Assembly: GCA_021784975.1 (NCBI GenBank)
Contig: JAJYGU010000022.1
Span: forward strand, 1 to 21,941
Length of the DNA stretch: 21,941 bases
Direction: 5' to 3'
Source: Planctomycetota bacterium
GTDB lineage: Bacteria; Planctomycetota; Planctomycetia; Pirellulales; Thermoguttaceae
Both the position numbers and the translations under genes were made by a program. Shown one piece after another: positions 1-7,172 of the stretch (the stretch's first letter is position 1; every line of letters begins with the position of its first letter). The notes below the pieces were generated by a model. It was not told the origin of the DNA. It saw nothing but the letters and a program-made list of their open reading frames with translations, and searched no databases.

Positions 1-573
1 GACTACGTGACCTGCCGTTTCCCCAACGGGGCGATCGCCTTTGCCCGCCACCTGCGACGGCTGGAAGAGGGCTGGCCGGGCGGCTTTGCCCGCGATGCCA
101 AGGCCGACGCCGCTTACCTGGCCAGCCATCCGATGCCTACCGACAGGCTCGACCTGAAGGACTTCAAAGTCAACGGCCATTCGGTCACCTATCAGGGCAC
201 CGGGTCCGTGGCCTTCCGGCTGGACCGGCAAGGCAATCTCATGGCCTTCGCGGGCGCCAATTGCCGCCAGATCAGCGTGGACGGTCAAACCACGGTATTT
301 GGCGACAAGGTCCTACCGCTGGTGGCCTTTGCACCATTGAGCCCGGCCCGCCGCGTGCCCGGCGGCGCGATCTACACCGCTACTCTGAACGGCAGCGGCT
401 CGGTGCGGATTCCCGCCCAACACCTGCCGGCCAAGGTGAAGATCTTTGCCCAAGGGGCCACGCTGGGCTCGAAGGGCGGCGAAGTCGCCTGCCACCGCGA
501 GGGGCAAGTGTTGATTGTCGATGTGACGCGCGCCGTCGCCGGCCGGCCGCTATGGATCGTGCCCGGCCAGTAG
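1..573 (+). CDS. C-terminal part of an unrecognised protein (5' end outside window)
   Basis: The frame is open from base 1 and ends at a TAG at 571-573, so only the last 190 residues are visible. A GTG at 7 could be read as a start, but nothing supports initiation there and the protein most likely begins upstream of the window. The visible part starts with a charged helical stretch (RHLRRLEEGW) and continues as beta-rich sequence with many Val, Gly and Thr residues, like a C-terminal beta-sandwich of a secreted enzyme. It ends in PLWIVPGQ. I recognise no catalytic motif and do not assign a family. The next intact gene downstream is a secreted glycoside hydrolase on the same strand, so a carbohydrate-related role is possible, but this rests only on position. 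Confidence 0.7.
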   Translation, partial: DYVTCRFPNGAIAFARHLRRLEEGWPGGFARDAKADAAYLASHPMPTDRLDLKDFKVNGHSVTYQGTGSVAFRLDRQGNLMAFAGANCRQISVDGQTTVFGDKVLPLVAFAPLSPARRVPGGAIYTATLNGSGSVRIPAQHLPAKVKIFAQGATLGSKGGEVACHREGQVLIVDVTRAVAGRPLWIVPGQ

Positions 574-616
574 TCGTCCGGTAATCCTTCACGAGTCGGT
601 GGACGCAGCGTCCCTC

Positions 617-783
617 GGGCCGCTGGATTTTCTGGCCGAGTTCACGCAGCACATTCCGCCCAAGGGCTCGCATCTGATCCGCTATTACGGCTGGTGCTCG
701 AATCGTTCCACGACCTGGAGGATGCCGACGAGCCCCGCGAGCTGACCTATGTGGACATCGACACCTTTGAGGCGACTTTCTGA
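617..783 (+). pseudogene. Remnant of an IS91-like (Y2, HUH) transposase
   Basis: In one frame, 617 to about 700 reads GPLDFLAEFTQHIPPKGSH and then LIRYYGWCSNRS. This closely resembles the conserved block of the 'putative transposase' Y2_Tnp family found in IS91-like elements (typical form: LTQHIP, then LIRYYGWYSN). The block has no start codon and runs into a stop about 45 bases later. A second open stretch in another frame, 691-783, ends with ELTYVDIDTFEATF and a TGA. It may be the far C-terminus of the same transposase after an internal deletion and frameshift, but I am less sure of that. No HUH motif or catalytic Tyr region remains, so the element cannot be active. Confidence 0.6.
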
Positions 784-845
784 CCTTCCGCCGATGCCCC
801 CGGCTGCGGGGACGGTGCATACCTGCCGCCCACTCCACCCCGATT

Positions 846-941
846 TTGCGGCCTGCCCTGCCGCAACCTTCACCCAAAAAGCGACCCAAGGGAGCCTGAG
901 AGGGAGGGCGGCCATGACCGCCCTCCCTCTCAGACTCCCTT
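846..941. repeat. Two consecutive strong hairpins beside the transposase remnant
   Basis: The first hairpin pairs TTGCGGC (846-852) with GCCGCAA (860-866) around a 7-base loop. The second pairs 889-911 with 918-941: AAGGGAG, one mismatch, then CTGAGAGGGAGGGCGG, facing CCGCCCTCCCTCTCAG and CTCCCTT. Neither is followed by a clear T-tract, so a simple intrinsic terminator is not the best reading. Terminal hairpins of an IS91-like element are plausible because the transposase scar lies just upstream, but this is an inference. Bases 574-1093 contain no intact gene; they hold only the scar, these hairpins and the repeat at 1019-1054. Confidence 0.6.
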
Positions 942-1018
942 GCCCCCCCGGTCCGTCCTGGTAGACTCAATGGCCCTAGAGAAATCAAATTTCCTATCGG
1001 TAACACGTCCCAAAGGCT

Positions 1019-1054
1019 GGTGGGCCGGCGCTCGCTGCGCGAGCTTGTCCCACC
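1019..1054. repeat. REP-like palindromic repeat
   Basis: Outer arms GGTGGG and CCCACC enclose an inner stem GCTCG (1030-1034) / CGAGC (1040-1044), giving a nested palindrome. From memory, near-identical GGTGGGCCGGCGCTCG... units are scattered between genes in many planctomycete genomes. The unit lies 40 bases upstream of the glycoside hydrolase start. I see no evidence for a function. Confidence 0.55.
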
Positions 1055-1093
1055 CTGCAGCCTGCGGTCGTTCATGCACTAAGGGGGCTTCCC

Positions 1094-2572
1094 ATGATCT
1101 GTCGGACCGATGTGTTGTGTTCTCTGGCGTTGGCTGTGGTGGGCGCGATTTTCGCCGCGCCTCATGATCGGACGGTTGCCGCTACGGAAGCGATCGCTCT
1201 CTGCCCCCAGAATGGACACTGTTTCTTCTGGCGCGGTAAAGCGACGGTCCTGGTCACGTCGGGCGAGCACTACGGCGCCGTGTTGAACCTCGATTTCGAC
1301 TTCGAGCGCTACTTGGCCTCGCTGGCGGCCGACGGGTTGAACCTTACCCGGACCTTCTCCGGCACCTACCGCGAGATCGCCGATTCGTTCGGCATTACCG
1401 ACAACACCCTGGCTCCCAAGCCGAACCGCTACCTTTGCCCTTGGGCGCGCAGCGACAAGCCGGGGTATTTCGATGGCGGCAACCGCTTCGACCTGAGTCG
1501 GTGGGACGAGGCCTATTTCGCGCGCCTGCGGAAATTCATGAGCGCGGCGCAAAAGTGCGGGGTTGTGGTGGAGATGAATCTGTTCTGCCCGCTCTACAAC
1601 GACAAGCTTTGGGCGGCTTCGCCGATGAACGCCGCCAACAACGTGAACGGCATCGGCGATTGCCCGCCCAGCGAAGTGTTCGCGCTTAAGCATCCCCGGC
1701 TGTTGGAGGTGCAGGTCGCCTTCACGCGCAAGATGGTCCGCGAGGTGAACGCTTTTGACAACCTCTATTTCGAGGTCTGCAACGAGCCGTACTTCGGCGG
1801 CGTCACCCTCCAGTGGCAACATCGCATCGTGGACACCATCCTCGAAGCCGAGCGGACGCTGCCCTACCGGCACCTGATCTCGATGAACGTCGCCAACGGG
1901 CGCAAGAAAGTGGAACGACCTCACCCGGGCGTGTCGGTCTTCAATTTCCACTACTGCGTGCCGCCGGACACCGTGGCGCTGAACTACGGGCTGAACAAGG
2001 TGATCGGCGAAAACGAGACCGGCTTTCGCGGCAAGCACGACTTCCTCTATCGTAGCGAGGGCTGGGACTTCCTCTTGGCCGGCGGCGGGCTGTACAACAA
2101 CCTCGACTACTCGTTTACGCCCAAGTCGCCCGCCGGCGACTTCCGCGACTACAAGTCGCCCGGCGGCGGCAGCCCGGAACTGCGCAAGCAGTTGGGCATC
2201 CTCAAACGTTTCCTGGAAGGCTTGCCCTTGGTGGAGATGCGGCCGGACCACTCCGCGGTCCAGAGCGTTTCCGGCGGCCTGTCGGCCCGGGCGCTGAGCG
2301 CGCGGGGCAAGGTCTACGCGATCTACGTCCACGCGCCCCTGCCCGTCAAGCCGAAGAACGTCGCCGACCACCTGGGCGACCGCCTCGAGGCAACGCTCAC
2401 GCTCGACCTGCCGCCGGGACCGTACCGCGCGCAGTGGATCGACACGAAGACGGGCAACGTGGCCGCAGCCGAAGAATTCCCGCACGCCGGCGGCGGCAAG
2501 TCGCTAAAATCGCCGGTATTCGCCCATGACATCGCCCTGCGTGTCAGCAAGCAAGGCCAGCGCGCGAAGTAG
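1094..2572 (+). CDS. Secreted glycoside hydrolase, clan GH-A-type TIM barrel
   Basis: A 492-residue protein that probably hydrolyses or transglycosylates a beta-linked polysaccharide outside the cytoplasm. The N-terminus has a signal peptide (CSLALAVVGAIFAAP, about residues 9-23). The typical clan GH-A signatures are visible. FEVCNEPYF (226-234) places E231 as acid/base after strand 4, and VIGENETGF (303-311) offers E306 or E308 as nucleophile after strand 7. A small beta-rich domain follows the barrel (about 390-485). The nearest families are GH5-like cellulases and DUF4038-type (GH140-like) enzymes; I cannot fix the family or substrate. ATG 1094 is preceded by AGGGGG at about 1082-1087 with good spacing. 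It is probably transcribed alone; a repeat-rich stretch follows. Confidence 0.8.
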   Translation: MICRTDVLCSLALAVVGAIFAAPHDRTVAATEAIALCPQNGHCFFWRGKATVLVTSGEHYGAVLNLDFDFERYLASLAADGLNLTRTFSGTYREIADSFGITDNTLAPKPNRYLCPWARSDKPGYFDGGNRFDLSRWDEAYFARLRKFMSAAQKCGVVVEMNLFCPLYNDKLWAASPMNAANNVNGIGDCPPSEVFALKHPRLLEVQVAFTRKMVREVNAFDNLYFEVCNEPYFGGVTLQWQHRIVDTILEAERTLPYRHLISMNVANGRKKVERPHPGVSVFNFHYCVPPDTVALNYGLNKVIGENETGFRGKHDFLYRSEGWDFLLAGGGLYNNLDYSFTPKSPAGDFRDYKSPGGGSPELRKQLGILKRFLEGLPLVEMRPDHSAVQSVSGGLSARALSARGKVYAIYVHAPLPVKPKNVADHLGDRLEATLTLDLPPGPYRAQWIDTKTGNVAAAEEFPHAGGGKSLKSPVFAHDIALRVSKQGQRAK

Positions 2573-2689
2573 TCTTGGTTGCGGAGGCTTCGCACAACAG
2601 TAGAGTCGAGAGGTGGCGCGGTGGGGTAGGCTTCGACCTATTCTGGGTCAGGGTTTCCCCGTCTGTGTCTCACTAGTCGCAGGACGCAC

Positions 2690-2769
2690 AAAGGGGTCAG
2701 AACTATTTTCTGCACGAAATGCTTAGCCGAAGATCGCTCATCTTGCCGAAAGATCGTTCTGACCCCTTT
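2690..2769. repeat. Small element with perfect 14-bp inverted ends (MITE/REP-like)
   Basis: AAAGGGGTCAGAAC (2690-2703) is exactly repeated in inverse at 2756-2769. The roughly 52-base interior has a weaker palindrome around AAGATCGCTCATCTT. Elements with GGGGTCAGA ends resemble the REP-type palindromes linked to REP-associated tyrosine transposases (RAYT), but no transposase gene is present in this window. The remainder of the 2573-2830 gap holds no gene, only the promoter noted separately. Confidence 0.65.
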
Positions 2770-2800
2770 TTCCTGCGATGCACGAACTGGGGTGTGATGA

Positions 2801-2806
2801 TATAAT
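2801..2806 (+). promoter_or_regulatory. Probable -10 box of the antitoxin/toxin pair
   Basis: A perfect TATAAT stands 24 bases before the GTG at 2831, with GGGAGG (2816-2821) between them as a ribosome binding site. I see no convincing -35 hexamer at the usual spacing. The following bases TTCAG also follow the TATAAT upstream of ispF. Confidence 0.5.
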
Positions 2807-2830
2807 TTCAGTTGTGGGAGGCGCCCTGAC

Positions 2831-3100
2831 GTGGCCCGTGAAGACAGGTTTCAACCTATGACGCAGTTCGAATCGGTCCTTTCTGCTGCCTCACAACTTT
2901 CCGTCGACGAACGGTTGCTTCTGATCGATGCGTTGGCGGCTTCGGTGCCGGACGACCATCCGCCCACCCATTCGCCCGAGTGGCTTGCCGAGATCGAGCG
3001 CCGGTCAGCCGAAATTGACTCGGGCGCCGTAACGCCCATCCCGTGGGAGACGGTGCGCGAAAGACTGTTTAACAGGACCGCGTCCGATCGTGCGCATTGA
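2831..3100 (+). CDS. Addiction-module antitoxin, TIGR02574/PF09720 type
   Basis: A small antitoxin of the 'putative addiction module component' family that normally binds and neutralises a RelE/ParE-type partner. The body has the typical form: an N-terminal helix with LSVDERLLLIDALAAS, then EWLAEIERRSAEIDSGAV and the conserved IPWETVRERLF near the C-terminus. GTG 2831 gives 89 residues and has GGGAGG nine bases upstream. ATG 2858 gives 80 residues, the usual family length, with a weaker AGG; the first nine residues may therefore not be translated. Its stop overlaps the start of the toxin reading frame by 11 bases, the usual coupled arrangement. Because the partner is truncated, this is likely an orphan antitoxin. 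Confidence 0.85.
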   Translation: MAREDRFQPMTQFESVLSAASQLSVDERLLLIDALAASVPDDHPPTHSPEWLAEIERRSAEIDSGAVTPIPWETVRERLFNRTASDRAH

Positions 3101-3290
3101 CTTCCCTCCTGAGGCAAGCCAGGAACTTTATGATGCGAGCGAATGGTGCTTCAGCCGAAGCCCGCAGGAAGCGCAGGGCTTTGCCATCGAGATCGAGCGT
3201 GCTCTGGAGAAAATCGTCGCCGCGCCGCAACGATTCGCGGCTGTCGGCAAGTTGGTTCATTCCGGGTTGCCCAACAGGTCCTCACCGTAG
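3090..3290 (+). pseudogene. Truncated ParE/RelE-type toxin
   Basis: It starts at GTG 3090, overlapping the antitoxin stop by 11 bases. Residues 1-54 fit the N-terminal half of ParE-like toxins paired with this antitoxin family (EASQELYDASEWCFSRSP, then ALEKIVAAPQRFAAVGK). After GKLV the match ends abruptly and the frame reads HSGLPNRSSP and a TAG at 3290, which is simply the antisense of the 3' end of the facing NYN gene. Family members run to about 90-100 residues, so the C-terminal beta strands that carry the active surface are missing. The break point is near 3250-3260. I infer loss of function by a deletion or rearrangement that joined this locus to the NYN gene. Confidence 0.75.
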
Positions 3291-3850
3291 CCGGGAGGAA
3301 ATGGATTGGCATCTTCCCGCTCTTCGCGCTCAAGCGACTCCAACAGGGCTGATTCGCCGCCGAACTGACGGATCCAGTAGGCGACGTCTTCGGCCAGCAA
3401 CGGCAGCGGCGGACGGGCTTCCCCGGCCGGGGCCGACGGTTCGTGGCGCCGGCGGCGGGCCAACAGTTCGCCATACCAAGTCTGGCTATCCACCGCTTTG
3501 GCCCGCCGCCGTCGGGCCGCCCGTTGGATACGGTGGTCGCTGGAGACCACCGTCAGCCGTCGCGGGGACGAATCGGCCCGGATCAATTCCTCGATCAAGT
3601 CGTCGGCCGATTCATACTTCAAGGCAAACCGCACCCGGATGCCCCGGTGCACCAGGCTATCGGGCAGGCCGCGCGGCGCCTGGCTTGCGTCGAAAACCAC
3701 CGTCGTCTTGGCGGCTTCTTGGGCGCCGAGGGATTCGGCCAAAAAGTTCAACAGGGCCAGCCGCGACGCCTGGAAGCTCTTCGCCGCCGGACCGCGGCCG
3801 AGGATTCCGGAAACGTGCAGCAGGTTGTAGCCGTCGATCAGGAGCGACAT
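3257..3850 (-). CDS. NYN-domain (YacP/Rae1-like) ribonuclease
   Basis: A 197-residue protein of the NYN/YacP family, PIN-like nucleases. The characterised member Rae1 of Bacillus cleaves mRNA on the ribosome. Visible motifs are LLIDGYNLLH at the N-terminus with the first acidic residue, TTVVFDAS, ESADDLIEELIRAD and VVSSDHRIQRAARRR, which supply the conserved Asp residues of the metal site. The C-terminal third is Arg- and Glu-rich and ends NPFPPGYGEDLLGNPE. I place the start at ATG 3850, because upstream in-frame codons to 3925 lie in a dispersed repeat and spell low-complexity sequence (STPHASRSTPHES). The gene follows pyrC on the same strand, 142 repeat-filled bases downstream. Its 3' end overlaps the truncated toxin frame by 34 bases. 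Confidence 0.82.
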   Translation of the reverse strand: MSLLIDGYNLLHVSGILGRGPAAKSFQASRLALLNFLAESLGAQEAAKTTVVFDASQAPRGLPDSLVHRGIRVRFALKYESADDLIEELIRADSSPRRLTVVSSDHRIQRAARRRRAKAVDSQTWYGELLARRRRHEPSAPAGEARPPLPLLAEDVAYWIRQFGGESALLESLEREEREDANPFPPGYGEDLLGNPE

Positions 3851-3960
3851 CGGACAGGGGTCAGAGGTCAGGGATTCGTGGGGCGTGGAGCGTGAGGCGT
3901 GGGGCGTAGACGGTTCACGGTCCACGCCCCACGGTCCACGAATTCTTCCCTCCGCCCTCC
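3851..3960 (-). repeat. Modular start-adjacent repeat, copy A (before the NYN gene)
   Basis: Read on the minus strand towards the gene, it has GGAGGGCGGAGGGAAG, then a long hairpin whose outer arms are ATTCGTGG (3943-3936) and CCACGAAT (3881-3874) with GTGGGGCGTGG blocks inside, then CCTGACCTCTGACCCCTG. The gene's ATG follows four bases later. No Shine-Dalgarno sequence is visible. The same module order occurs before the DEAD-box gene; shorter versions precede cysS and the TIM-barrel gene. Confidence 0.8.
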
Positions 3961-3992
3961 GAACTCCGCCCGGTTATCAACTCTCAACTCTC

Positions 3993-5267
3993 CTACCTCT
4001 GGAACTTGACTCGTCCGCCGACCATCACCAGGTCGGCGCGGCCCGTCAACTCCCGGCCGGCGAACGGGGTGTTGCTGCTCTTGGAGAGGAACTTGGAGGG
4101 ATCAACGGTCCAGCGCGCCTTGGGATCGATGATGGTTATGTCGGCGTCGGCGCCCAGTTGCAGGGTTCCTTTGGGGATGCCCAAAATCCGCGCCGGATTG
4201 ACGGTCATTTTCCTGAGCACCGTAGGCCAGTCGAGGTGGCCCGGCTCGATAAGCTCGGTAATCACCACCGCGAGCGAGGTCTCCAGGCCGATTACGCCGA
4301 AGGGGGCCTGATCGAGCTCCTGCATCTTCTTTTCTTTCGCATGTGGGGCGTGATCGCTGGCGATGACGTCGATCGTGCCGTCGGCCAGGCCGGCAATAAC
4401 GGCCTGCACGTGCTCCCGCCCTCGCAGCGGCGGATTCATCTTGAAGTTCGAGTCGAACGACCGCAGACATTCGTCGGTGAGGGTGAAGTGGTGCGGGGTA
4501 GCCTCGGCGGTCACCCGCACGCCGCGGCTCTTGGCACGCCGCAGGGCGTCGACGCTGTTGGCGGTGGAGACGTGCATGATGTGCAGCTTTCCGCCGGTGG
4601 CCTCGGCCAGGGCGATGTCGCGGCTGGTCATCACGTCTTCGGCCGCGGCGGGAATGCCGGACAGACCTAGGATCAGCGACGTGAGACCCTCGTGCATGAC
4701 GCCGCGCGAGGTCAGTTCGCGGATTTCGGCGTGGTTGAGCACCGGCTTATCGAACATCAGGCAGTATTCAAAGGCCCGCCGCATCAGCTCCGAATCGCTG
4801 ACCGGCGCGCCGTCGTCGCTGAAGGCCACCGCCCCGGCCTCGACCAACTGCCCGATCTCGGCCAACTCCTTACCCTCGCGGTTCTTGCTCACGCAGGCGA
4901 TGACAAAGACGTTGCAGTGGTCGGCGCGGGCAGCCCGATCGCGGATGAACTCGACCGCTCCCTGGGTGTCGATGGGCGGATCGGTGTTGGGGATGCAGGC
5001 GATCGAGGCGAATCCGCCGGCCAGGGCCGCCGCCGTGCCGCTGGCAATGGTTTCGTCCTCCTCGAAACCGGGTTCGCGGAGGTGGACGTGCATGTCGATC
5101 AGCCCGGGAACCACGATCTTGCCGGCCGCGTCGATCACGGTCTCTTGGCCGGTCGGCGTCGCGTCGTAGGCGGCGATCCGCCCGTCGCTGACCAGCAGGT
5201 TGGTCACGCGGTCGATTCCCTGAGACGGATCGATCACCCGGCCGTTGGTTATCAGGGTCGCTGGCAT
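3993..5267 (-). CDS. pyrC: Dihydroorotase
   Basis: Catalyses the third step of pyrimidine synthesis, N-carbamoyl-aspartate to dihydroorotate, in the cytoplasm. The 424-residue length fits class I bacterial dihydroorotases. The metal-site residues are all present: H60 and H62 in DMHVHLREPG, D151/D152 in FSDDGAP, H179 in VLNHAE, H232 in IMHVST and D305 in IASDHAPH. The open frame continues upstream to 5660, but that part only shadows ruvA. ATG 5267 begins the conserved N-terminus (MPATLITNGRVIDP) and has GGAGAG eight bases upstream. It lies 14 bases after the ruvA stop, so the two are very likely cotranscribed, with the NYN gene downstream. Confidence 0.95.
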   Translation of the reverse strand: MPATLITNGRVIDPSQGIDRVTNLLVSDGRIAAYDATPTGQETVIDAAGKIVVPGLIDMHVHLREPGFEEDETIASGTAAALAGGFASIACIPNTDPPIDTQGAVEFIRDRAARADHCNVFVIACVSKNREGKELAEIGQLVEAGAVAFSDDGAPVSDSELMRRAFEYCLMFDKPVLNHAEIRELTSRGVMHEGLTSLILGLSGIPAAAEDVMTSRDIALAEATGGKLHIMHVSTANSVDALRRAKSRGVRVTAEATPHHFTLTDECLRSFDSNFKMNPPLRGREHVQAVIAGLADGTIDVIASDHAPHAKEKKMQELDQAPFGVIGLETSLAVVITELIEPGHLDWPTVLRKMTVNPARILGIPKGTLQLGADADITIIDPKARWTVDPSKFLSKSSNTPFAGRELTGRADLVMVGGRVKFQR

Positions 5268-5281
5268 AGAACAACTCTCCG

Positions 5282-5905
5282 TTACTTCTGGCTCTGCTGG
5301 TAGATGGCCTCGATCAGGCTTTGCACGTCCTTGAACTTCTTCTTCGACGCCAAGGCGGCGTCGATCAGCCGGCGGGCCTCGCCCTCGGAATGCCCCAGCG
5401 AGCGGAGCACTTCGTAGGTCTCGGAAACGATGTCGGGTTCGACCGCGGCCTCGCGCTTCTCGGCGGCGACTACCATCAGGGCGAACTTGGGCACCTTGCG
5501 CCGCAACTTGGCGATGATCCGCTCCGACATCGCCGGGCCGATGCCGGGCAGGGCGGCCAGCGTCTTGGCGTCTTGCTCTTCGATGGCGGTGGCCACCTCC
5601 TTCACCGGCCGGACCATGGCCCGGAGCGCCTTTTTCACGCCCACCCCGTCGACCGAGCAAAACAGCTCGAAGAACTCCCGCTCGGCTTCGTTCAAAAAAC
5701 CGATGATCCGCGGCGTCATGCGGCCCTGCATGGGGTTGCCTTCCAGGTATTCGATGGTGTGCAGGCTGACCGTCTGATTCAACTCGCTCTGCAACTGCCG
5801 GCGGTTGAACTCGGGGATCAACACCTCGTGCTCGAAGGCATCGATCTTCAGGGTGAGGGCATCGTTGTGCAGGGCCACCAGTTGGCCGGTGATTCTAGTG
5901 ATCAA
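5282..5905 (-). CDS. ruvA: Holliday junction branch migration protein RuvA
   Basis: RuvA tetramers bind four-way junctions and load the RuvB motor. The protein has 207 residues, the usual length. The N-terminal OB-fold starts MITRITGQLV. Two helix-hairpin-helix motifs are visible, in SVDGVGVKKALRAM and LPGIGPAMSERIIAKL. The C-terminal RuvB-contacting domain is marked by LRSLGHSEGEARRLIDAAL. The start codon is TTG at 5905, with GGAG ten bases upstream; no in-frame ATG gives the conserved N-terminus. It lies between an ABC ATPase gene (30 bases upstream) and pyrC (14 bases downstream). ruvC is in this window but on the other strand and 3.7 kb away; ruvB is not seen. Confidence 0.95.
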   Translation of the reverse strand: MITRITGQLVALHNDALTLKIDAFEHEVLIPEFNRRQLQSELNQTVSLHTIEYLEGNPMQGRMTPRIIGFLNEAEREFFELFCSVDGVGVKKALRAMVRPVKEVATAIEEQDAKTLAALPGIGPAMSERIIAKLRRKVPKFALMVVAAEKREAAVEPDIVSETYEVLRSLGHSEGEARRLIDAALASKKKFKDVQSLIEAIYQQSQK

Positions 5906-5935
5906 GGGATATTCACTCCGGAACTTGCTCCATTG

Positions 5936-6022
5936 TCATTCTGAGCGCAGCGGAGAATCTTTGATGACCTTAGAGCCGGATGCTTGCTCCGGCCAGGATG
6001 ACGGGTCCAATTTGACCCCGTT
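5936..6022. repeat. Dispersed repeat forming the ATPase C-terminus
   Basis: On the plus strand it contains CATTCTGAGCGCAGCGGAGA (5937-5956), a motif I know as a widely scattered intergenic repeat in many bacteria, followed by a short palindrome GCCGGATGCTTGCTCCGGC. The ATPase reading frame continues through it and takes its TGA stop (5936-5938) at the end of the repeat. Confidence 0.6.
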
Positions 6023-7033
6023 GTCTGGCCACGCCTCCTCCCTTGTGGTCTCGGCGGCGATTCCATGCCGGAATATTTTGGCGATCACTTCTTCCAGCAG
6101 ATCGTCTTCCACGCTCACATCGACCACCGAATGGCCGGCCAGGATGCTGGCCAGCACCTCGGGCACGGCCGTCCGGCCGACCCGCAGCTTGATGCGGGCC
6201 GGTTCCGCCGAGAGCACTTCGCCGTAGCGGCTCAGGTCCCGCGGGGCCTGCCCGTTGAGCATCTGCAGCGAGATAATCTTGTGGCCGCTGAACTGGTCGA
6301 CGATGCCGGCCAGCGAACCGTCGTAGATGATCTTTCCTTGGGCGATCACCACCACTCGCCGGCAAAGGGCCACCACGTCCTTCATATAGTGGCTGGTCAG
6401 CAGGATGGTGACGCCGCGGACCTGCTGGTAGTGTCTCAGGAAGGTCTGGATGTTGTGCTGGGCCACCACGTCCAGCCCGATGGTCGGCTCGTCGAGAAAC
6501 AAGACGTCGGGCGAGTGCAGCAGGGCGGCCATCAGCTCCATTTTCATCCGCTCGCCCAGCGACAGCTCGCGGACCGGCTGCCCCAGCAGCCCGCCGACGC
6601 CAAGCAGGTCGGTCAGCTCGCCGAGGGTGCGATCGAAGCGTTCCGGCTCGATGCGGTAGATGTGCTGATGCAGGCGAAACGACTCGGCGGCCGGCAGGTC
6701 CCACCAGAGCTGGTTCTTCTGCCCCATCACCAGGGCGAAGCGGCGGCGATAGGTATTCTCGCGGAGCCAGGGGACGAAGCCCAGCACCCGGGCCGTGCCC
6801 CCGCTGGGCCAGAGCACGCCGGAAAGGAGCTTCAGGGTGGTGGTCTTGCCCGCCCCGTTGGGCCCCAGGAAGGCGACGAACTCTCCCTGCTCCACCTGCA
6901 AGTCGATGCCGCGAACCGCCTCCACCTGCCGATACCGTCGATGAAACAAGCCGGTGACGGCGGCGGCCAGTCCCTCCTGCTTCTGATAAACATGAAAGGA
7001 CTTGGTCAGCCCCTCGATTTCGATGGTCGCCAT
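5936..7033 (-). CDS. ABC-2 type exporter ATPase
   Basis: A nucleotide-binding subunit of an ABC-2 exporter. Walker A is GPNGAGKT (57-64), Q-loop MGQKNQ (Q105), signature LSLGERMK (157-164), Walker B VLFLDEP (DE 181-182) and switch His in TSHYMKD (H215). Residues 20-35 carry the insert VTGLFHRRYRQVEA seen in the ATPases that pair with PF06182-type permeases. Two such permeases lie at 10075-11736 on the other strand and are the likely partners; the substrate is unknown. The last 28 or so residues (from about 338, DNGVKLDP... to DSPLRSE) are encoded by a dispersed repeat and are probably not part of the original protein. A minus-strand TATAAT stands only nine bases before the ATG, suggesting a very short or absent leader. 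Confidence 0.9.
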   Translation of the reverse strand: MATIEIEGLTKSFHVYQKQEGLAAAVTGLFHRRYRQVEAVRGIDLQVEQGEFVAFLGPNGAGKTTTLKLLSGVLWPSGGTARVLGFVPWLRENTYRRRFALVMGQKNQLWWDLPAAESFRLHQHIYRIEPERFDRTLGELTDLLGVGGLLGQPVRELSLGERMKMELMAALLHSPDVLFLDEPTIGLDVVAQHNIQTFLRHYQQVRGVTILLTSHYMKDVVALCRRVVVIAQGKIIYDGSLAGIVDQFSGHKIISLQMLNGQAPRDLSRYGEVLSAEPARIKLRVGRTAVPEVLASILAGHSVVDVSVEDDLLEEVIAKIFRHGIAAETTREEAWPDNGVKLDPSSWPEQASGSKVIKDSPLRSE

Positions 7034-7042
7034 AGTTCAAGC

Positions 7043-7048
7043 ATTATA
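7043..7048 (-). promoter_or_regulatory. Probable -10 box of the ATPase-ruvA-pyrC unit
   Basis: The minus strand reads GGATATAATGCTTGAACTATG, with a perfect TATAAT ending nine bases before the ATG at 7033. The start of transcription would fall within a few bases of the start codon, so the mRNA may be leaderless. No clear -35 box is visible. Confidence 0.5.
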
Positions 7049-7095
7049 TCCGCCCCCCGCGGGCAGAAGAAGCCGATCGGCTTGCCTGGGACAAA

Positions 7096-7172
7096 GGGGA
7101 CAGGCACCGTTTTCGCCGATGGCGGTCCCTGGCCGTGGTCCGCCGAAGGCGGCGAAAACGGAGCCAGTCCCC
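7096..7172. repeat. Imperfect inverted-repeat element, GGGGACAGGC / GTTTTCGCC family
   Basis: GGGGACAGGCACCGTTTTCGCC (split as 7096-7105 and 7106-7117) faces its inverse at 7151-7172 with two mismatches. The interior adds a GGCGG/CCGCC stem. A close relative, with ATTTTCGC and GGGACAGTCC arms, is found inside the glycosyltransferase gene at 19282-19330. These resemble RAYT-associated palindromes. It sits in the divergent promoter region between the ATPase and ispF; the 7034-7296 gap has no gene. Confidence 0.65.

Noticed and set aside
889..941. Hairpin as an intrinsic terminator for the first gene
   Set aside because: It lies over 300 bases after the stop, has no T-tract, and is followed by a C-run.
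1079..2485. 468-codon minus-strand frame opposite the glycoside hydrolase
   Set aside because: It is a high-GC antisense shadow; the sense frame has a signal peptide and catalytic motifs, and the antisense product has no recognisable domain.
3090..3290. Intact short toxin
   Set aside because: The last 13 or so codons are the antisense of the NYN gene and the C-terminal strands of the family are missing.
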